From an uncultured Acetatifactor sp. (GTDB lineage Bacteria; Bacillota; Clostridia; Lachnospirales; Lachnospiraceae): DNA of 64,000 nt. Location of the stretch: assembly GCA_947624245.1 (NCBI GenBank), contig CANQJL010000008.1, forward strand, positions 1-64,000, read 5' to 3'. This document shows, in pieces, positions 53,677-61,884 of the stretch. The notes below the pieces were generated by a model. It was not told the origin of the DNA, searched no databases, and saw only the letters and a program-made list of their open reading frames with translations. How positions within the stretch are numbered: the stretch's first letter is position 1; every line of letters begins with the position of its first letter. A program made the translations under genes and the position numbers.

Positions 53677-54162
53677 ATGGAACTGAGCTTAAATACCGCA
53701 GGCAATCTTCCCGAGGAGGGAGTCAAGCGCTCCAGCGAGACGATCCAGTACATTGTGATTCGTCTGGGTCAGGAGCAGTACGGTATCGATATCAGAAATA
53801 TCGACACCATCATCAGAATGCAGCATATTACCCGCGTACCCAAGATGCCCGCTTATCTGAAGGGCGTTATCAATCTTCGCGGCGTGGTGATTCCCGTGAT
53901 GAGTATGCGTCTCAGAATGGATCTGGCGGAGGACGAGGTCACAAAGTCTACCAGAATCATTGTGGTCAAGCTGGATCAGGACGACAATGTGGGCTTTCTT
54001 GTGGACGAGGTGAAGGAAGTAGTGACGCTCAATGTGGACGACATCGAAAAGATTCCGGACGGCAGCAAGGACGGCAAGGCGAGTCTGATCAACGGCGTCG
54101 GCAAGCACAATGGGGAATTGATTTCTCTGTTCGATCTGAACGCTGTCAGTCTGGACGACTGA
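53677..54162 (+). CDS. cheW: Chemotaxis coupling protein CheW
   Basis: Two-lobed SH3-like adaptor between receptors and CheA. 161 residues; the pattern YIVIRLGQEQYGIDIRNI and PAYLKGVINLRGVVIPV are typical. The N-terminus has about 20 extra residues ahead of the CheW fold. RBS AAGGAG. Confidence 0.96.
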   Translation: MELSLNTAGNLPEEGVKRSSETIQYIVIRLGQEQYGIDIRNIDTIIRMQHITRVPKMPAYLKGVINLRGVVIPVMSMRLRMDLAEDEVTKSTRIIVVKLDQDDNVGFLVDEVKEVVTLNVDDIEKIPDGSKDGKASLINGVGKHNGELISLFDLNAVSLDD

Positions 54163-54203
54163 GCGCGGGAATTATCCTGTAATTTCGGAAGGAGACGAAC
54201 CTC

Positions 54204-54827
54204 ATGGGAAATATGTCATTAGAGCAGGTTACGGAAAACTATTATGATGTCCTGAAGGAGCTGGGAAATATCGGCGCAGGCAATGCCATGACCGCCCTTG
54301 CTCAGATGCTTCAGTGCAAGGTGGATATGAAGGTGCCGCAGGTAAGGCTTCTTGAATTTTCGGCGGTAGGCGACATGATGGGCGGCGAAGAGCAGATCAT
54401 GGTAGGCGTCTTTCTGGGCGTAGAAGGAGATATCACCGGAAGCATGATGTTTTTGGTGGAGGAGGAGAGCGCCCGTCATCTGATTCGGAAGATCACCATG
54501 GGTATGCTGCCGGAAGGCTCGGAATTTGAGGAGATGGGCCTGTCTGCCATGAAGGAAGTGGGGAATATCATTACCGGCGCGTATTTGAATTCCCTGTCCA
54601 CCCTCACGAATCTGAAGATATTTCCTACCCCGCCGGCGCTGACCGTTGACATGGCGGGAGCGATCCTCAGTGTGCCGGCGATCCAGTTCGGCATTTTCGG
54701 AGATAAGATTCTTTTGATCCAGTCACAGTTCTACGACGAAGTGGAGCTGGACGGCTATTTTGTTCTGATTCCCGACCTGGAGTCGTATGCTAAGATTCTG
54801 CAGGCGCTCGGACTGCCTGTGGTCTGA
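54204..54827 (+). CDS. cheC: CheY-phosphate phosphatase CheC
   Basis: Removes phosphate from CheY and is stimulated by CheD, a feedback loop in B. subtilis. 207 residues with two pseudo-symmetric active sites of the E-x2-N-x22-P kind (LKELGNIGAGNAMTAL, about 16-31; MKEVGNIITGAYLNSL, about 115-130). Both Glu and Asn pairs are intact. With FliY, the cell has two phosphatases of this fold from one operon. RBS GAAGGAGACG. Confidence 0.96.
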   Translation: MGNMSLEQVTENYYDVLKELGNIGAGNAMTALAQMLQCKVDMKVPQVRLLEFSAVGDMMGGEEQIMVGVFLGVEGDITGSMMFLVEEESARHLIRKITMGMLPEGSEFEEMGLSAMKEVGNIITGAYLNSLSTLTNLKIFPTPPALTVDMAGAILSVPAIQFGIFGDKILLIQSQFYDEVELDGYFVLIPDLESYAKILQALGLPVV

Positions 54828-54894
54828 CCGCGCGGGAGAGGGAAAGGATTTGTTCGTGTACAGGATAACGGAATGGAAGATATGGTAGTGACTC

Positions 54895-55386
54895 ATGAGT
54901 GAAATAATAAAAGTGGGAATGGCGGACCTAAAGACCTGCAAGGCCCCTGACGGCGTGACGACGCTGGGACTCGGTTCCTGTGTCGGAGTCGCCATCAGAG
55001 ATCCGATGACCAAGGTGGGCGGTCTGGCGCATATTATGCTTCCCGACAGTACGGCGATCAAAAACGGAAATATGAATGTTGCAAAGTTTGCGGATACCGG
55101 CATCGCGGAGCTGGTCTCACAGCTGGAGAGGCTGGGGGCGCAGCGGAGCCGTATGGTGGCGAAGATCGCCGGCGGCGCGACAATGTTCTCCTTTCAGGGA
55201 AACAGCTCTCTCATGGGGCAGGTGGGCCAGCGCAACGTGGAGGCCACCAAGGCAAAGCTGCAGGAGCTGAAGATTCCGCTCTTGGCGGAGGACACCGGCA
55301 AGAACTACGGAAGGACAGTGATTTTCTATCCCGAGACGGGCGAGTTTCATATTCGCGCCGTGGGTAAGGACGAGTCGGTCATCTGA
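54895..55386 (+). CDS. cheD: Chemoreceptor glutamine deamidase CheD
   Basis: Converts specific receptor Gln to Glu and binds CheC as an adaptation signal. 163 residues with the catalytic Cys29 in TLGLGSCVGVAI, His46 in GLAHIMLPDS and Thr23. Directly after cheC as in Bacillus; a 67-bp gap holds no feature I can name. RBS is weak (GGTAGTG). Confidence 0.96.
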   Translation: MSEIIKVGMADLKTCKAPDGVTTLGLGSCVGVAIRDPMTKVGGLAHIMLPDSTAIKNGNMNVAKFADTGIAELVSQLERLGAQRSRMVAKIAGGATMFSFQGNSSLMGQVGQRNVEATKAKLQELKIPLLAEDTGKNYGRTVIFYPETGEFHIRAVGKDESVI

Positions 55387-55399
55387 CAAAAGGAGTGCT

Positions 55400-55699
55400 A
55401 TGAACAGAAAATATTTGCCTCTGATCCTGATGCTGACAGCAGGGTCTGTCACCTGCATCATCACCTTTTTCAAGGACTATACTCTGCTGGAGAAGCTGGT
55501 CGCACTGTTCGTGGTGATGCTCGTCTTCTTTGTGCTGGGCACTCTGTTGAAGGAGACGCTGGATTATTTTTACGCACAGAACGCAAAGCGGCTGAAGGAA
55601 GAGGGAGAGGTCATCGAAAAAGGTCCCGAGGAGCCGGAGCCTGCCGCTTCCGGGCAGGAAGACGGGACGGAGGAAGCGGAGCCGGACGCCGAACGGTAA
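55400..55699 (+). CDS. Small two-helix membrane protein between cheD and sigD, unknown
   Basis: 99 residues. Two transmembrane helices (about 6-24 and 30-53) separated by a short charged turn (FKDYTLLEK), then a cytoplasmic, strongly acidic tail (EPEPAASGQEDGTEEAEPD). No family that I recognise. It has its own ribosome site (AAAAGGAG), starts 13 bp after cheD and lies 35 bp before sigD, so it is almost surely co-transcribed and translated. B. subtilis has no gene at this point. Could be a stator, receptor-array or SigD-related membrane factor (speculation). Confidence 0.75.
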   Translation: MNRKYLPLILMLTAGSVTCIITFFKDYTLLEKLVALFVVMLVFFVLGTLLKETLDYFYAQNAKRLKEEGEVIEKGPEEPEPAASGQEDGTEEAEPDAER

Positions 55700-55734
55700 A
55701 GGGATAAAAACGACGGGAAAGGAGCGAGGATTTC

Positions 55735-56508
55735 ATGGATGAAGCGGGCAGAAAAAAACTGCTGGAAGAATATGCGAAGACGAAATCACCGGAATCCAGA
55801 GAGAAGATCATCTTGGAGTATGCTCCTCTTGTTAAAGTCGTTGCCGGAAGGCTGAGTATGTATCTGGGCTACAATGTGGAATATGAGGACATGGTCAGCT
55901 ACGGCATCTTCGGACTGATAGATGCGATCGATAAGTTTGACTGTCTGAAGGAGGTAAAATTCGAGACATATGCCAGTCTCCGGATCCGCGGCGCCATATT
56001 GGACCAGATCCGCAGAATGGACTGGATTCCCCGAACCATCAGGCAGAAACAAAAGAAGATAGAGGCGGTGATCCGAGAGGTGGAGCAGACCACCGGAAGG
56101 AGCGCCACGGACGAAGAGATTGCCAGAGGGCTGGGGATCTCGGATGACGAATATCTGGACTGGCAGTCCCAGATGAAGATCACGGGACTCGTTTCGCTGA
56201 ACGAATATATGGAACAGGGAAGCGATGTGCCGCGGGATTACAGCAGACAGACGGCTTCCGGCTTTGAGACGCCGGAGGAGAGAGTGGAGAAGGCGGAGCT
56301 GACGAAGGTGCTGGGGGAGGCGCTGGAGCTGCTCACCGAGAAGGAGCAGAAGGTAATCACGCTCTATTATTATGAGGAGCTTACGTTGAAAGAGATCAGC
56401 AATATTCTGGAGGTATCGGAGTCCAGAGTATCGCAGTTACATACAAGGGCGCTTCAGAAAATGAAGACAAAAATGGGAAGTTATATGGGAATCCTGGCGG
56501 ATAATTAA
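55735..56508 (+). CDS. sigD: Flagellar sigma factor SigD (FliA/sigma-28)
   Basis: Directs late flagellar, chemoreceptor and autolysin genes; held by FlgM until the hook is complete. 257 residues. Region 2 (YAPLVKVVAGRLSMYLG, EDMVSYGIFGLIDAIDKFD), region 3 (GRSATDEEIARGLGIS) and region 4 (LTLKEISNILEVSESRVSQL) follow the FliA/WhiG family. It lies near the operon's 3' end, as in B. subtilis, where distance from the promoter lowers its level and affects the share of motile cells. FlgM is not in the window. Confidence 0.97.
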   Translation: MDEAGRKKLLEEYAKTKSPESREKIILEYAPLVKVVAGRLSMYLGYNVEYEDMVSYGIFGLIDAIDKFDCLKEVKFETYASLRIRGAILDQIRRMDWIPRTIRQKQKKIEAVIREVEQTTGRSATDEEIARGLGISDDEYLDWQSQMKITGLVSLNEYMEQGSDVPRDYSRQTASGFETPEERVEKAELTKVLGEALELLTEKEQKVITLYYYEELTLKEISNILEVSESRVSQLHTRALQKMKTKMGSYMGILADN

Positions 56509-56533
56509 TTTGCGCTTCCATGGGGATAATATT

Positions 56534-58123
56534 ATGCAGAATGGATACTTTCGACTGATAAGCGACCCCAAAGGCTACAGTGTGGCCCTGTATCGACCGA
56601 AGGACGGCGGCGATGATATTCTGCTGACGGAATTGATCGCTTACCTTGACGGTCTGGGGATCAGCTATGACAGAAAGTTAATAGAGATGCGTCTTTTAGA
56701 TGAGGGAGACAGCGTGTGCCATCTTGGGAACGGCACATGTCCGTCCTGTCCGGAGTCCTATAATCTGAATGTCTCGGAGGATAAAATGACAGCCTATGTG
56801 CGCTTTATTCCTCCGGCCGGCGAGGGGAACCGGCTGACGATGGACGATTTTCTGAAGGACATGCGTTTCCGCGGCATCAGCTTTGGAATCCGGACGGAAG
56901 TGCTGGAGCGGCATTTCTCCGGCGAGGGCATATACGGCACGGATATCCTGCTGGCGCGGGGGCAGGAGCCCGTTCAGGGAGAAGATGCCAGGATCGAGTA
57001 CTATTTTAATACGGATTCGCGCAGAAGACCGACACAGCGGGAGGACGGCAGTGTCGATTATTTTCATCTGACTACCATCAACCAGTGCAGAAAGGGCGAC
57101 GTGCTTGCGAGGATCATTCCCGAGATTCCGGGGCAGGAGGGGCATAATATTTTCAATGAGCCCATCAAGCCAAGAGAGGTGCGCAAGGCGCTTCTGAAGT
57201 TCGGCAGAAATATCGAGCTGTCTGAGGACAAGACGGTCATCACGACCAAGGTGGACGGACATGTATCGCTGGTGGACGACAAGGTATTCGTGGCCGATGT
57301 GTACGCGGTCAAAGATGTGGATTTCTCCACCGGCAATCTGGACTATGAGGGGAGCATACAGGTCGACGGCAATGTGGCGGAGAATTTTGAGGTCAAGGCC
57401 GGCGGCAATGTGATCGTGAACGGACTGGTGGAAGGCGCCAGGATCGTTGCCGGCGGCGATATCGTCATTGCAAAGGGAATGAACGGTATGCAGAAGGGCT
57501 TCCTGAAGGCCGGCGGCAATGTGATCGTCAAGTTCCTTGAGAATGTGCGGGTCGCGGCCGGCGGCTATGTGGAGGCGGAAGCCATCATGCACAGCAAGGT
57601 GTCCGCCGGAACGGAGGTCCGCGTGGAAGGCCGAAAGGGCGTGATCGTGGGCGGCTATGTTCAGGGCGGTGTCAAGGTGGTCGCCAAGACGATAGGCGCG
57701 GGCATGGGCTCCGGAACGATCATCGAGGTGGGAGTGAATCCGCTGGTGAAGACACAGTATACTAGTATGGTGAAGGCCCAGGAGGAACTGAATAAGACGG
57801 TGAGGAATGCGGAGACGATCCTCGGCAGCTTCAAGGAAAAGCTTGCAAAGGGCGTGCAGTTCAACGAGGGACAGATCAAGTATATCAAAAGCGTGGCGAA
57901 GCTTGTGGAGGAAAAGGGAGCGGAGTTAAAGTCCATGAATGAGAGAATGGAGCGCTTCCGCACGCTGATGGAGGTTCAGAAGATGGCAGAGGTGGTGGCG
58001 AACAATGAGATCCACCCGGGGACTACCATTATCATCGGAGACGCCTCGCGGACGCTGCAGTCCAGCTTCCAGTACTGTAAATTTGTGCGGGAAAAAGGCG
58101 AGATCACGATGAAGCCCCTTTAA
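56534..58123 (+). CDS. fapA: FapA-family (DUF342) protein
   Basis: 529 residues from ATG 56534 (GGGG eight bases upstream; TTG 56510 is in frame 8 codons earlier). N-terminal region (about 1-190) contains DIRMxRGxx-like segments, then a long right-handed beta-helix (about 240-410) built of repeats such as VKAGGNVIVNGLVEGA, IVAGGDIVIAKGMNGM and LKAGGNVIVKFLENVR. A coiled coil (about 415-490) follows. Vibrio FapA is a glucose-linked flagellar assembly factor; other DUF342 proteins are undescribed. Next to sigD in Clostridia, so a flagellar role is likely. Confidence 0.83.
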   Translation: MQNGYFRLISDPKGYSVALYRPKDGGDDILLTELIAYLDGLGISYDRKLIEMRLLDEGDSVCHLGNGTCPSCPESYNLNVSEDKMTAYVRFIPPAGEGNRLTMDDFLKDMRFRGISFGIRTEVLERHFSGEGIYGTDILLARGQEPVQGEDARIEYYFNTDSRRRPTQREDGSVDYFHLTTINQCRKGDVLARIIPEIPGQEGHNIFNEPIKPREVRKALLKFGRNIELSEDKTVITTKVDGHVSLVDDKVFVADVYAVKDVDFSTGNLDYEGSIQVDGNVAENFEVKAGGNVIVNGLVEGARIVAGGDIVIAKGMNGMQKGFLKAGGNVIVKFLENVRVAAGGYVEAEAIMHSKVSAGTEVRVEGRKGVIVGGYVQGGVKVVAKTIGAGMGSGTIIEVGVNPLVKTQYTSMVKAQEELNKTVRNAETILGSFKEKLAKGVQFNEGQIKYIKSVAKLVEEKGAELKSMNERMERFRTLMEVQKMAEVVANNEIHPGTTIIIGDASRTLQSSFQYCKFVREKGEITMKPL

Positions 58124-58150
58124 CGTCTACGGTCAAGGGAGGGCCGGCAT

Positions 58151-58456
58151 ATGGCATTTGGTTCGATAGAACTGACGACAATATCCAGGGCGCAGGATTA
58201 TTCTGCGGTCAAGCACAATGAGGATAACAAGGCCTTTGTGGATCAGACGAATATCGGTCAGCAGGCGGCGAAAACGACGGAGCAGCGGATTCGGGAGGTA
58301 CACCAGAGCGACGATGCCGAGTGGCACCAGAACAATCCCGACGCCAAGGAAAAGGGGAACAATGAATACCACGGAGACGGCGGCCGTCAGAGGAAAAAGG
58401 CCCCTCAGGAGAAGATGGTCATAAAGGGGCGCGGCGGCTTCGATATTAAGATTTAG
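58151..58456 (+). CDS. Small hydrophilic protein of unknown function
   Basis: 101 residues, charged and Gln/Asn/Gly-rich: MAFGSIELTTISRAQDY near the start, VHQSDDAEWHQNNPDAK in the middle, and a basic Gly-rich end (GRQRKKAPQEKMVIKG). No membrane segment or recognised domain. The N-terminal half looks helical; the C-terminal half is likely disordered. GGGAGGGC ribosome site. Adjacent to fapA (27 bp) and to the SwrB-like gene, so it is probably a flagellar operon member restricted to relatives of this genus (inference). Confidence 0.7.
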   Translation: MAFGSIELTTISRAQDYSAVKHNEDNKAFVDQTNIGQQAAKTTEQRIREVHQSDDAEWHQNNPDAKEKGNNEYHGDGGRQRKKAPQEKMVIKGRGGFDIKI

Positions 58457-58512
58457 CCACAGCACGGCTGCCCGGAGACAGAGGAAAGAGACGGGCAGAG
58501 GAAAGAGGAAAG

Positions 58513-59217
58513 ATGGGAGTTACGGAGATCTTCCTGCTTCTGGCGGGAGGGGTCATTTTTATATTGAGTTTTCTGATTCCGGCGAAGGCCGAGGAGGGCC
58601 GGATTCTGGAGGCACCCATGTCCAGAGAGGCAATCAAGGCCATGGTGGAACGGGAAATGGAATCGGTAAAGGGACACGTGGACGATGTGGTGGACGAAAC
58701 CGTGACCTATGCGATGGAGAAGACGGAGCGGTCTCTGGAGCGCCTGTCCAACGAAAAGATCATGGCGATCAACGAGTATTCCGACACGGTGCTGTCCGAG
58801 ATACACAGAAATCACGAGGAAGCGATGTTTCTCTATGATATGCTGAACAATAAGCATGTCAATCTGAAAAATACGGTCTCCGAGGTGAACCGCACCGTAA
58901 AGGAGGCCGAGGAGACAGTCAATACCTTCCAGAAGCTTACGCCGGAGCCGGTGGAGATTCCCAAAGCGGCCTTCGTCAGAGCGGCCGAGGAGCAGATGGC
59001 GTTAAGCACCGCGCAGGCGGACCGAAAGGAGCCGTCCAAGCCTTCTGAGGCGGACGACGGGGCAAAGGAGCCTGCGGGCAATTCCAACGACCGTATCCTG
59101 GAGCTCTACAGTCAGGGAAAGGATAAGGTGGCCATTGCCAGACAGCTTGGTCTCGGCGTGGGAGAGGTAAAACTTGTGCTCGATCTGTTTGAGCAGGGCG
59201 ATAAGAGCGGAGAGTAG
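58513..59217 (+). CDS. SwrB-like (DUF6115) membrane coiled-coil protein
   Basis: 234 residues. An N-terminal transmembrane helix (about 4-22) is followed by a long coiled coil (about 35-140) and a C-terminal helix-turn-helix-like motif, ILELYSQGKDKVAIARQLG with LGVGEVKLVLDLFEQG (about 197-229). This layout matches B. subtilis SwrB, which promotes flagellar basal body completion and lies directly before rpsB after sigD. The position is equivalent here, with two or three extra genes. I infer a SwrB counterpart; the middle has little sequence conservation. Confidence 0.72.
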   Translation: MGVTEIFLLLAGGVIFILSFLIPAKAEEGRILEAPMSREAIKAMVEREMESVKGHVDDVVDETVTYAMEKTERSLERLSNEKIMAINEYSDTVLSEIHRNHEEAMFLYDMLNNKHVNLKNTVSEVNRTVKEAEETVNTFQKLTPEPVEIPKAAFVRAAEEQMALSTAQADRKEPSKPSEADDGAKEPAGNSNDRILELYSQGKDKVAIARQLGLGVGEVKLVLDLFEQGDKSGE

Positions 59218-59237
59218 AAGAGGATCGGAGGAGTCTT

Positions 59238-59858
59238 GTGAAACTGCGGTATTATCTGAGAGGGCTGGGAATCGGAATCTTTGTCACGGCCCTGATCTTG
59301 AGCATCACTTCGGAGCCGGCGAAACCGCTGACAGATGCGGAGATACGTGCAAAGGCTCTGACGTTAGGCATGGTGGACGGCGAATCCAGAACGCTGTCCA
59401 ACTCCGGAAGCGAACCTGCTTCCGCGCAGAACCAAGCGCAGCCGTCCAAGACGCCGGAAGGAAGCGAAAGCCCCGCACCCTCCGAAAGTCCGTCGTCCTC
59501 GGAGAGCCCCGCGCCTTCCGAAAGTCCGGTGTCCTCGGAGAGCCCTGTGCCCTCTGAAAGTCCGGTGTCCTCGGAGAGCCCTGTGCCCTCTGAAAGTCCG
59601 GTATCCTCGGAGAATCCTGTGCCTTCCGCAAGCCCGTCGAAAGCGCCCCAGAAGGGGACCGTGACGATTCGGATCGTGCGGGGAGACGGTTCCTACACCG
59701 TGAGCCGCAGGCTGGAGGAGGCGGGTCTGGTGGACAGCGCCCGGGAATTTGACGCCTATTTGGCAGAGCAAGGATATGACAAGAGCGTCAGAACGGGAAC
59801 GTACGAGATACCGGCGGACGCCACGTGGAAGGAGATCGCCGATATGATCGCGGGCTGA
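59238..59858 (+). CDS. MltG-like LysM-domain membrane protein with Ser/Pro repeats
   Basis: 206 residues from GTG 59238 (GATCGGAGGAG upstream). Single transmembrane helix (about 8-26), a linker of roughly ten SESPxx repeats (residues 76-134), and a C-terminal domain of about 65 residues (TIRIVRGDGSYTVSRRLEEA; VRTGTYEIPADATWKEIADMI) like the LysM-like N-domain of MltG/YceG lytic transglycosylases. The catalytic transglycosylase domain is absent, so the protein probably binds peptidoglycan without cutting it. It may hold or space a flagellar component at the wall (speculation). Last gene of the cluster. Confidence 0.75.
   Translation: MKLRYYLRGLGIGIFVTALILSITSEPAKPLTDAEIRAKALTLGMVDGESRTLSNSGSEPASAQNQAQPSKTPEGSESPAPSESPSSSESPAPSESPVSSESPVPSESPVSSESPVPSESPVSSENPVPSASPSKAPQKGTVTIRIVRGDGSYTVSRRLEEAGLVDSAREFDAYLAEQGYDKSVRTGTYEIPADATWKEIADMIAG
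59463..59639. repeat. 18-bp repeats coding SESPxx in the MltG-like gene
   Basis: About ten in-frame 18-bp units cover 177 bp. The central part is almost perfect at a 36-bp period (two alternating units), pointing to recent slippage or unequal crossing-over. The encoded linker (Ser-Glu-Ser-Pro) resembles cell-wall spanning spacers. Confidence 0.85.
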
Positions 59859-59914
59859 GGCGGCATTGCAAAAAAGCTCCCAATTTGTATGAAAAAGGTA
59901 TGAAAAAAGCGAAG

Positions 59915-59935
59915 ACCCCCTTGCAACAGGGGGGT
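59915..59935 (+). terminator. Weak hairpin after the fla/che cluster
   Basis: ACCCCC (59915-59920) pairs with GGGGGT (59930-59935); the loop contains the -35 box of the next promoter. Followed by TGTTATGTTAT, only moderately T-rich. It may partly end the flagellar transcript. Confidence 0.4.
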
Positions 59936-59949
59936 TGTTATGTTATAAT
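59921..59949 (+). promoter_or_regulatory. SigA-type promoter for rpsB-tsf
   Basis: TTGCAA (59921-59926), 17-bp spacer, perfect TATAAT (59944-59949). Start near 59956, giving a leader of about 150 nt before rpsB. Likely a strong promoter that makes ribosomal gene expression independent of motility. Confidence 0.8.
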
Positions 59950-59969
59950 GCAAACGTTGCAAAAAAACA

Positions 59970-60079
59970 CGTACTGCCATTCGACGGTGGTGCCTCTGTC
60001 GGACAGGGGTAGCCGAAGGAGACAGCCGGACCTTGACGCAGGTTCGGGGCGGGCGAAAGCTGACCCGCGAGGCAGTGCG
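59970..60079 (+). promoter_or_regulatory. Structured rpsB 5' leader, candidate cis-regulator
   Basis: CGTACTGCC (59970-59978) pairs with GGCAGTGCG (60071-60079), a 9-bp closing helix with one G-U pair. Inside lie stems CGACGG/CTGTCG (59982-60001), GGACCT/AGGTTC (60028-60045) and GCGGG/CCCGC (60049-60068), so a multi-branch junction forms. The ribosome site at 60095-60100 (ACGGAGG) lies just downstream, compatible with control of translation. I do not recognise a known riboswitch class. Autoregulation by S2 is a sensible guess. Confidence 0.55.
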
Positions 60080-60108
60080 GAAGAATTCAACCAAACGGAG
60101 GTAGAAAA

Positions 60109-60888
60109 ATGAGCGTTATTTCAATGAAGCAGCTGCTTGAGGCCGGCGTGCATTTCGGGCACCAGACGAGAAGATGGAACCCTAAGATGGCTCCCTATAT
60201 CTTCACCGAGAGGAACGGTATCCACATTATCGACCTGCAGAAGTCTGTAGGAAAGGTAGACGAGGCTTACAGAGCCGTTTCCGAGATCGCCGCACAGGGC
60301 GGCACCATTCTCTTTGTGGGAACCAAGAAGCAGGCGCAGGATGCGGTCAAGACAGAGGCGGAGCGCTGCGGTATGTACTATGTGAACGAGAGATGGCTGG
60401 GCGGAATGCTGACCAACTTCAAGACGATCCGTTCCAGAATCGCAAGACTTCACGCCATTGAGAAGATGTCGGAGGACGGAACCTTTGATGTCCTGCCTAA
60501 GAAGGAAGTGCTGGAGCTGCGCAAGGAGTGGGAGAAGCTTGAGAAGAATCTGGGCGGTATCAAGAACATGACCAGAATCCCCGACGCGATCTTCGTGGTA
60601 GACCCCAAGAAGGAGCATATCTGCGTGCAGGAGGCTCATGCGCTGGGTATTACGCTGATCGGTATCGGCGACACGAACTGCGATCCCGAGGAGCTGGATT
60701 ACATTATCCCCGGAAACGACGACGCTATCAGAGCGGTAAAGCTGATCGTGTCCAAGATGGCAGACGCAGTCATCGAGGCAAATCAGGGCGAGGCCGTTTA
60801 TACTGAGGCGGAAGCCGCAGCGGAAGACGGCGCAGAGGCGGAAGCCCCTCAGGACATTGAGGAAGTTGCAGAGTCGGAGGAAGCATAA
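60109..60888 (+). CDS. rpsB: 30S ribosomal protein S2
   Basis: Late-assembling small-subunit protein bridging head and body. 259 residues, typical: [40 protein letters not shown] and [17 protein letters not shown] (about 93-109), and [12 protein letters not shown]. The acidic C-terminal tail ([17 protein letters not shown]) is usual. Followed by tsf after 36 bp, the common rpsB-tsf pair. Confidence 0.98.
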   Translation: MSVISMKQLLEAGVHFGHQTRRWNPKMAPYIFTERNGIHIIDLQKSVGKVDEAYRAVSEIAAQGGTILFVGTKKQAQDAVKTEAERCGMYYVNERWLGGMLTNFKTIRSRIARLHAIEKMSEDGTFDVLPKKEVLELRKEWEKLEKNLGGIKNMTRIPDAIFVVDPKKEHICVQEAHALGITLIGIGDTNCDPEELDYIIPGNDDAIRAVKLIVSKMADAVIEANQGEAVYTEAEAAAEDGAEAEAPQDIEEVAESEEA

Positions 60889-60924
60889 TATAAGCTGCCA
60901 GTATGCAGCAGAAGGAGAAGAAAT

Positions 60925-61863
60925 ATGGCAGAGATTACGGCAAGTATGGTGAAGGAGCTGCGCGAGCAGACCGGCGCCGGCATGATGGATTGTAAGAAGG
61001 CCCTGAACGAGACGGGCGGAAATATGGAGGAGGCCATTGAGGTCCTGAGAAAGAACGGTCAGGCCAAGGCCGTCAAGAAGGAAGGCAGGATCGCCGCGGA
61101 GGGCATCTGCCGTATCGCCACAGAGGGCGACAAGGCCGCCGCAGTGGTGGAGGTAAATTCCGAGACGGACTTTGTGGCGAAGAACGAGACGTTCCAGCAG
61201 TTCGTGGAGGCCGTGGCAGAGCAGGCAGTGAAGTCCGATGCGTCTGATATAGAGACCTTCCTGGAGGAGAAGTGGATCGAGGACGGTTCCAAGACCGTAA
61301 AGGAAGCGCTGGTGGATAAGATCGCCGTGATTGGCGAGAAGCTGAGCATCAGAAGATTTGCGAAGCTTGTAGCTTCCGACGGCTGTGTCGTTTCTTATGT
61401 GCACGGCGGCGGACGTATCGGCGTTATCGTCGAGGCGAAGACGAACGTGGTGAACGACGCCGTAAAGGAGGCGCTCACCAACGTTGCCATGCAGGTGGCC
61501 GCTCTCAGCCCGAAGTATGTGGCTACGGGAGACGTGTCCGAGGAGTTCAAGGCACACGAGAGAGAGATCATCGCCGCACAGATCGCACAGGATCCCAAGA
61601 TGGCGGGCAAGCCCGACAAGGTGATCGAGGGTGCCGTTATGGGCCGCCTGAACAAGGAGCTGAAGGAGGTATGCCTTCTTGAGCAGGTATATGTAAAGGC
61701 AGAGGACGGCAAGCAGACCGTCGCACAGTATCTGGCACAGGTGGCGAAGGAGAACGGCGCGGACTTGAGCATCGCGAAGTTCGTGCGTTTCGAGACCGGC
61801 GAGGGCCTGGAGAAGAAGCAGGAGGATTTTGCCGCAGAAGTGGCTGCGCAGATGAACGCTTAA
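60925..61863 (+). CDS. tsf: Elongation factor Ts
   Basis: Nucleotide exchange factor for EF-Tu. 312 residues with the UBA-like N-terminus (VKELREQTGAGMMDCKKAL, about 9-27) and the core motif NSETDFVAKNETFQ (about 77-90). The C-terminal module ends RFETGEGLEKKQEDFA. Length is a bit above E. coli Ts (283). AGAAGGAGAAG precedes the start. A terminator follows. Confidence 0.98.
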   Translation: MAEITASMVKELREQTGAGMMDCKKALNETGGNMEEAIEVLRKNGQAKAVKKEGRIAAEGICRIATEGDKAAAVVEVNSETDFVAKNETFQQFVEAVAEQAVKSDASDIETFLEEKWIEDGSKTVKEALVDKIAVIGEKLSIRRFAKLVASDGCVVSYVHGGGRIGVIVEAKTNVVNDAVKEALTNVAMQVAALSPKYVATGDVSEEFKAHEREIIAAQIAQDPKMAGKPDKVIEGAVMGRLNKELKEVCLLEQVYVKAEDGKQTVAQYLAQVAKENGADLSIAKFVRFETGEGLEKKQEDFAAEVAAQMNA

Positions 61864-61884
61864 TACAGCAAAAGACAAGGATTG

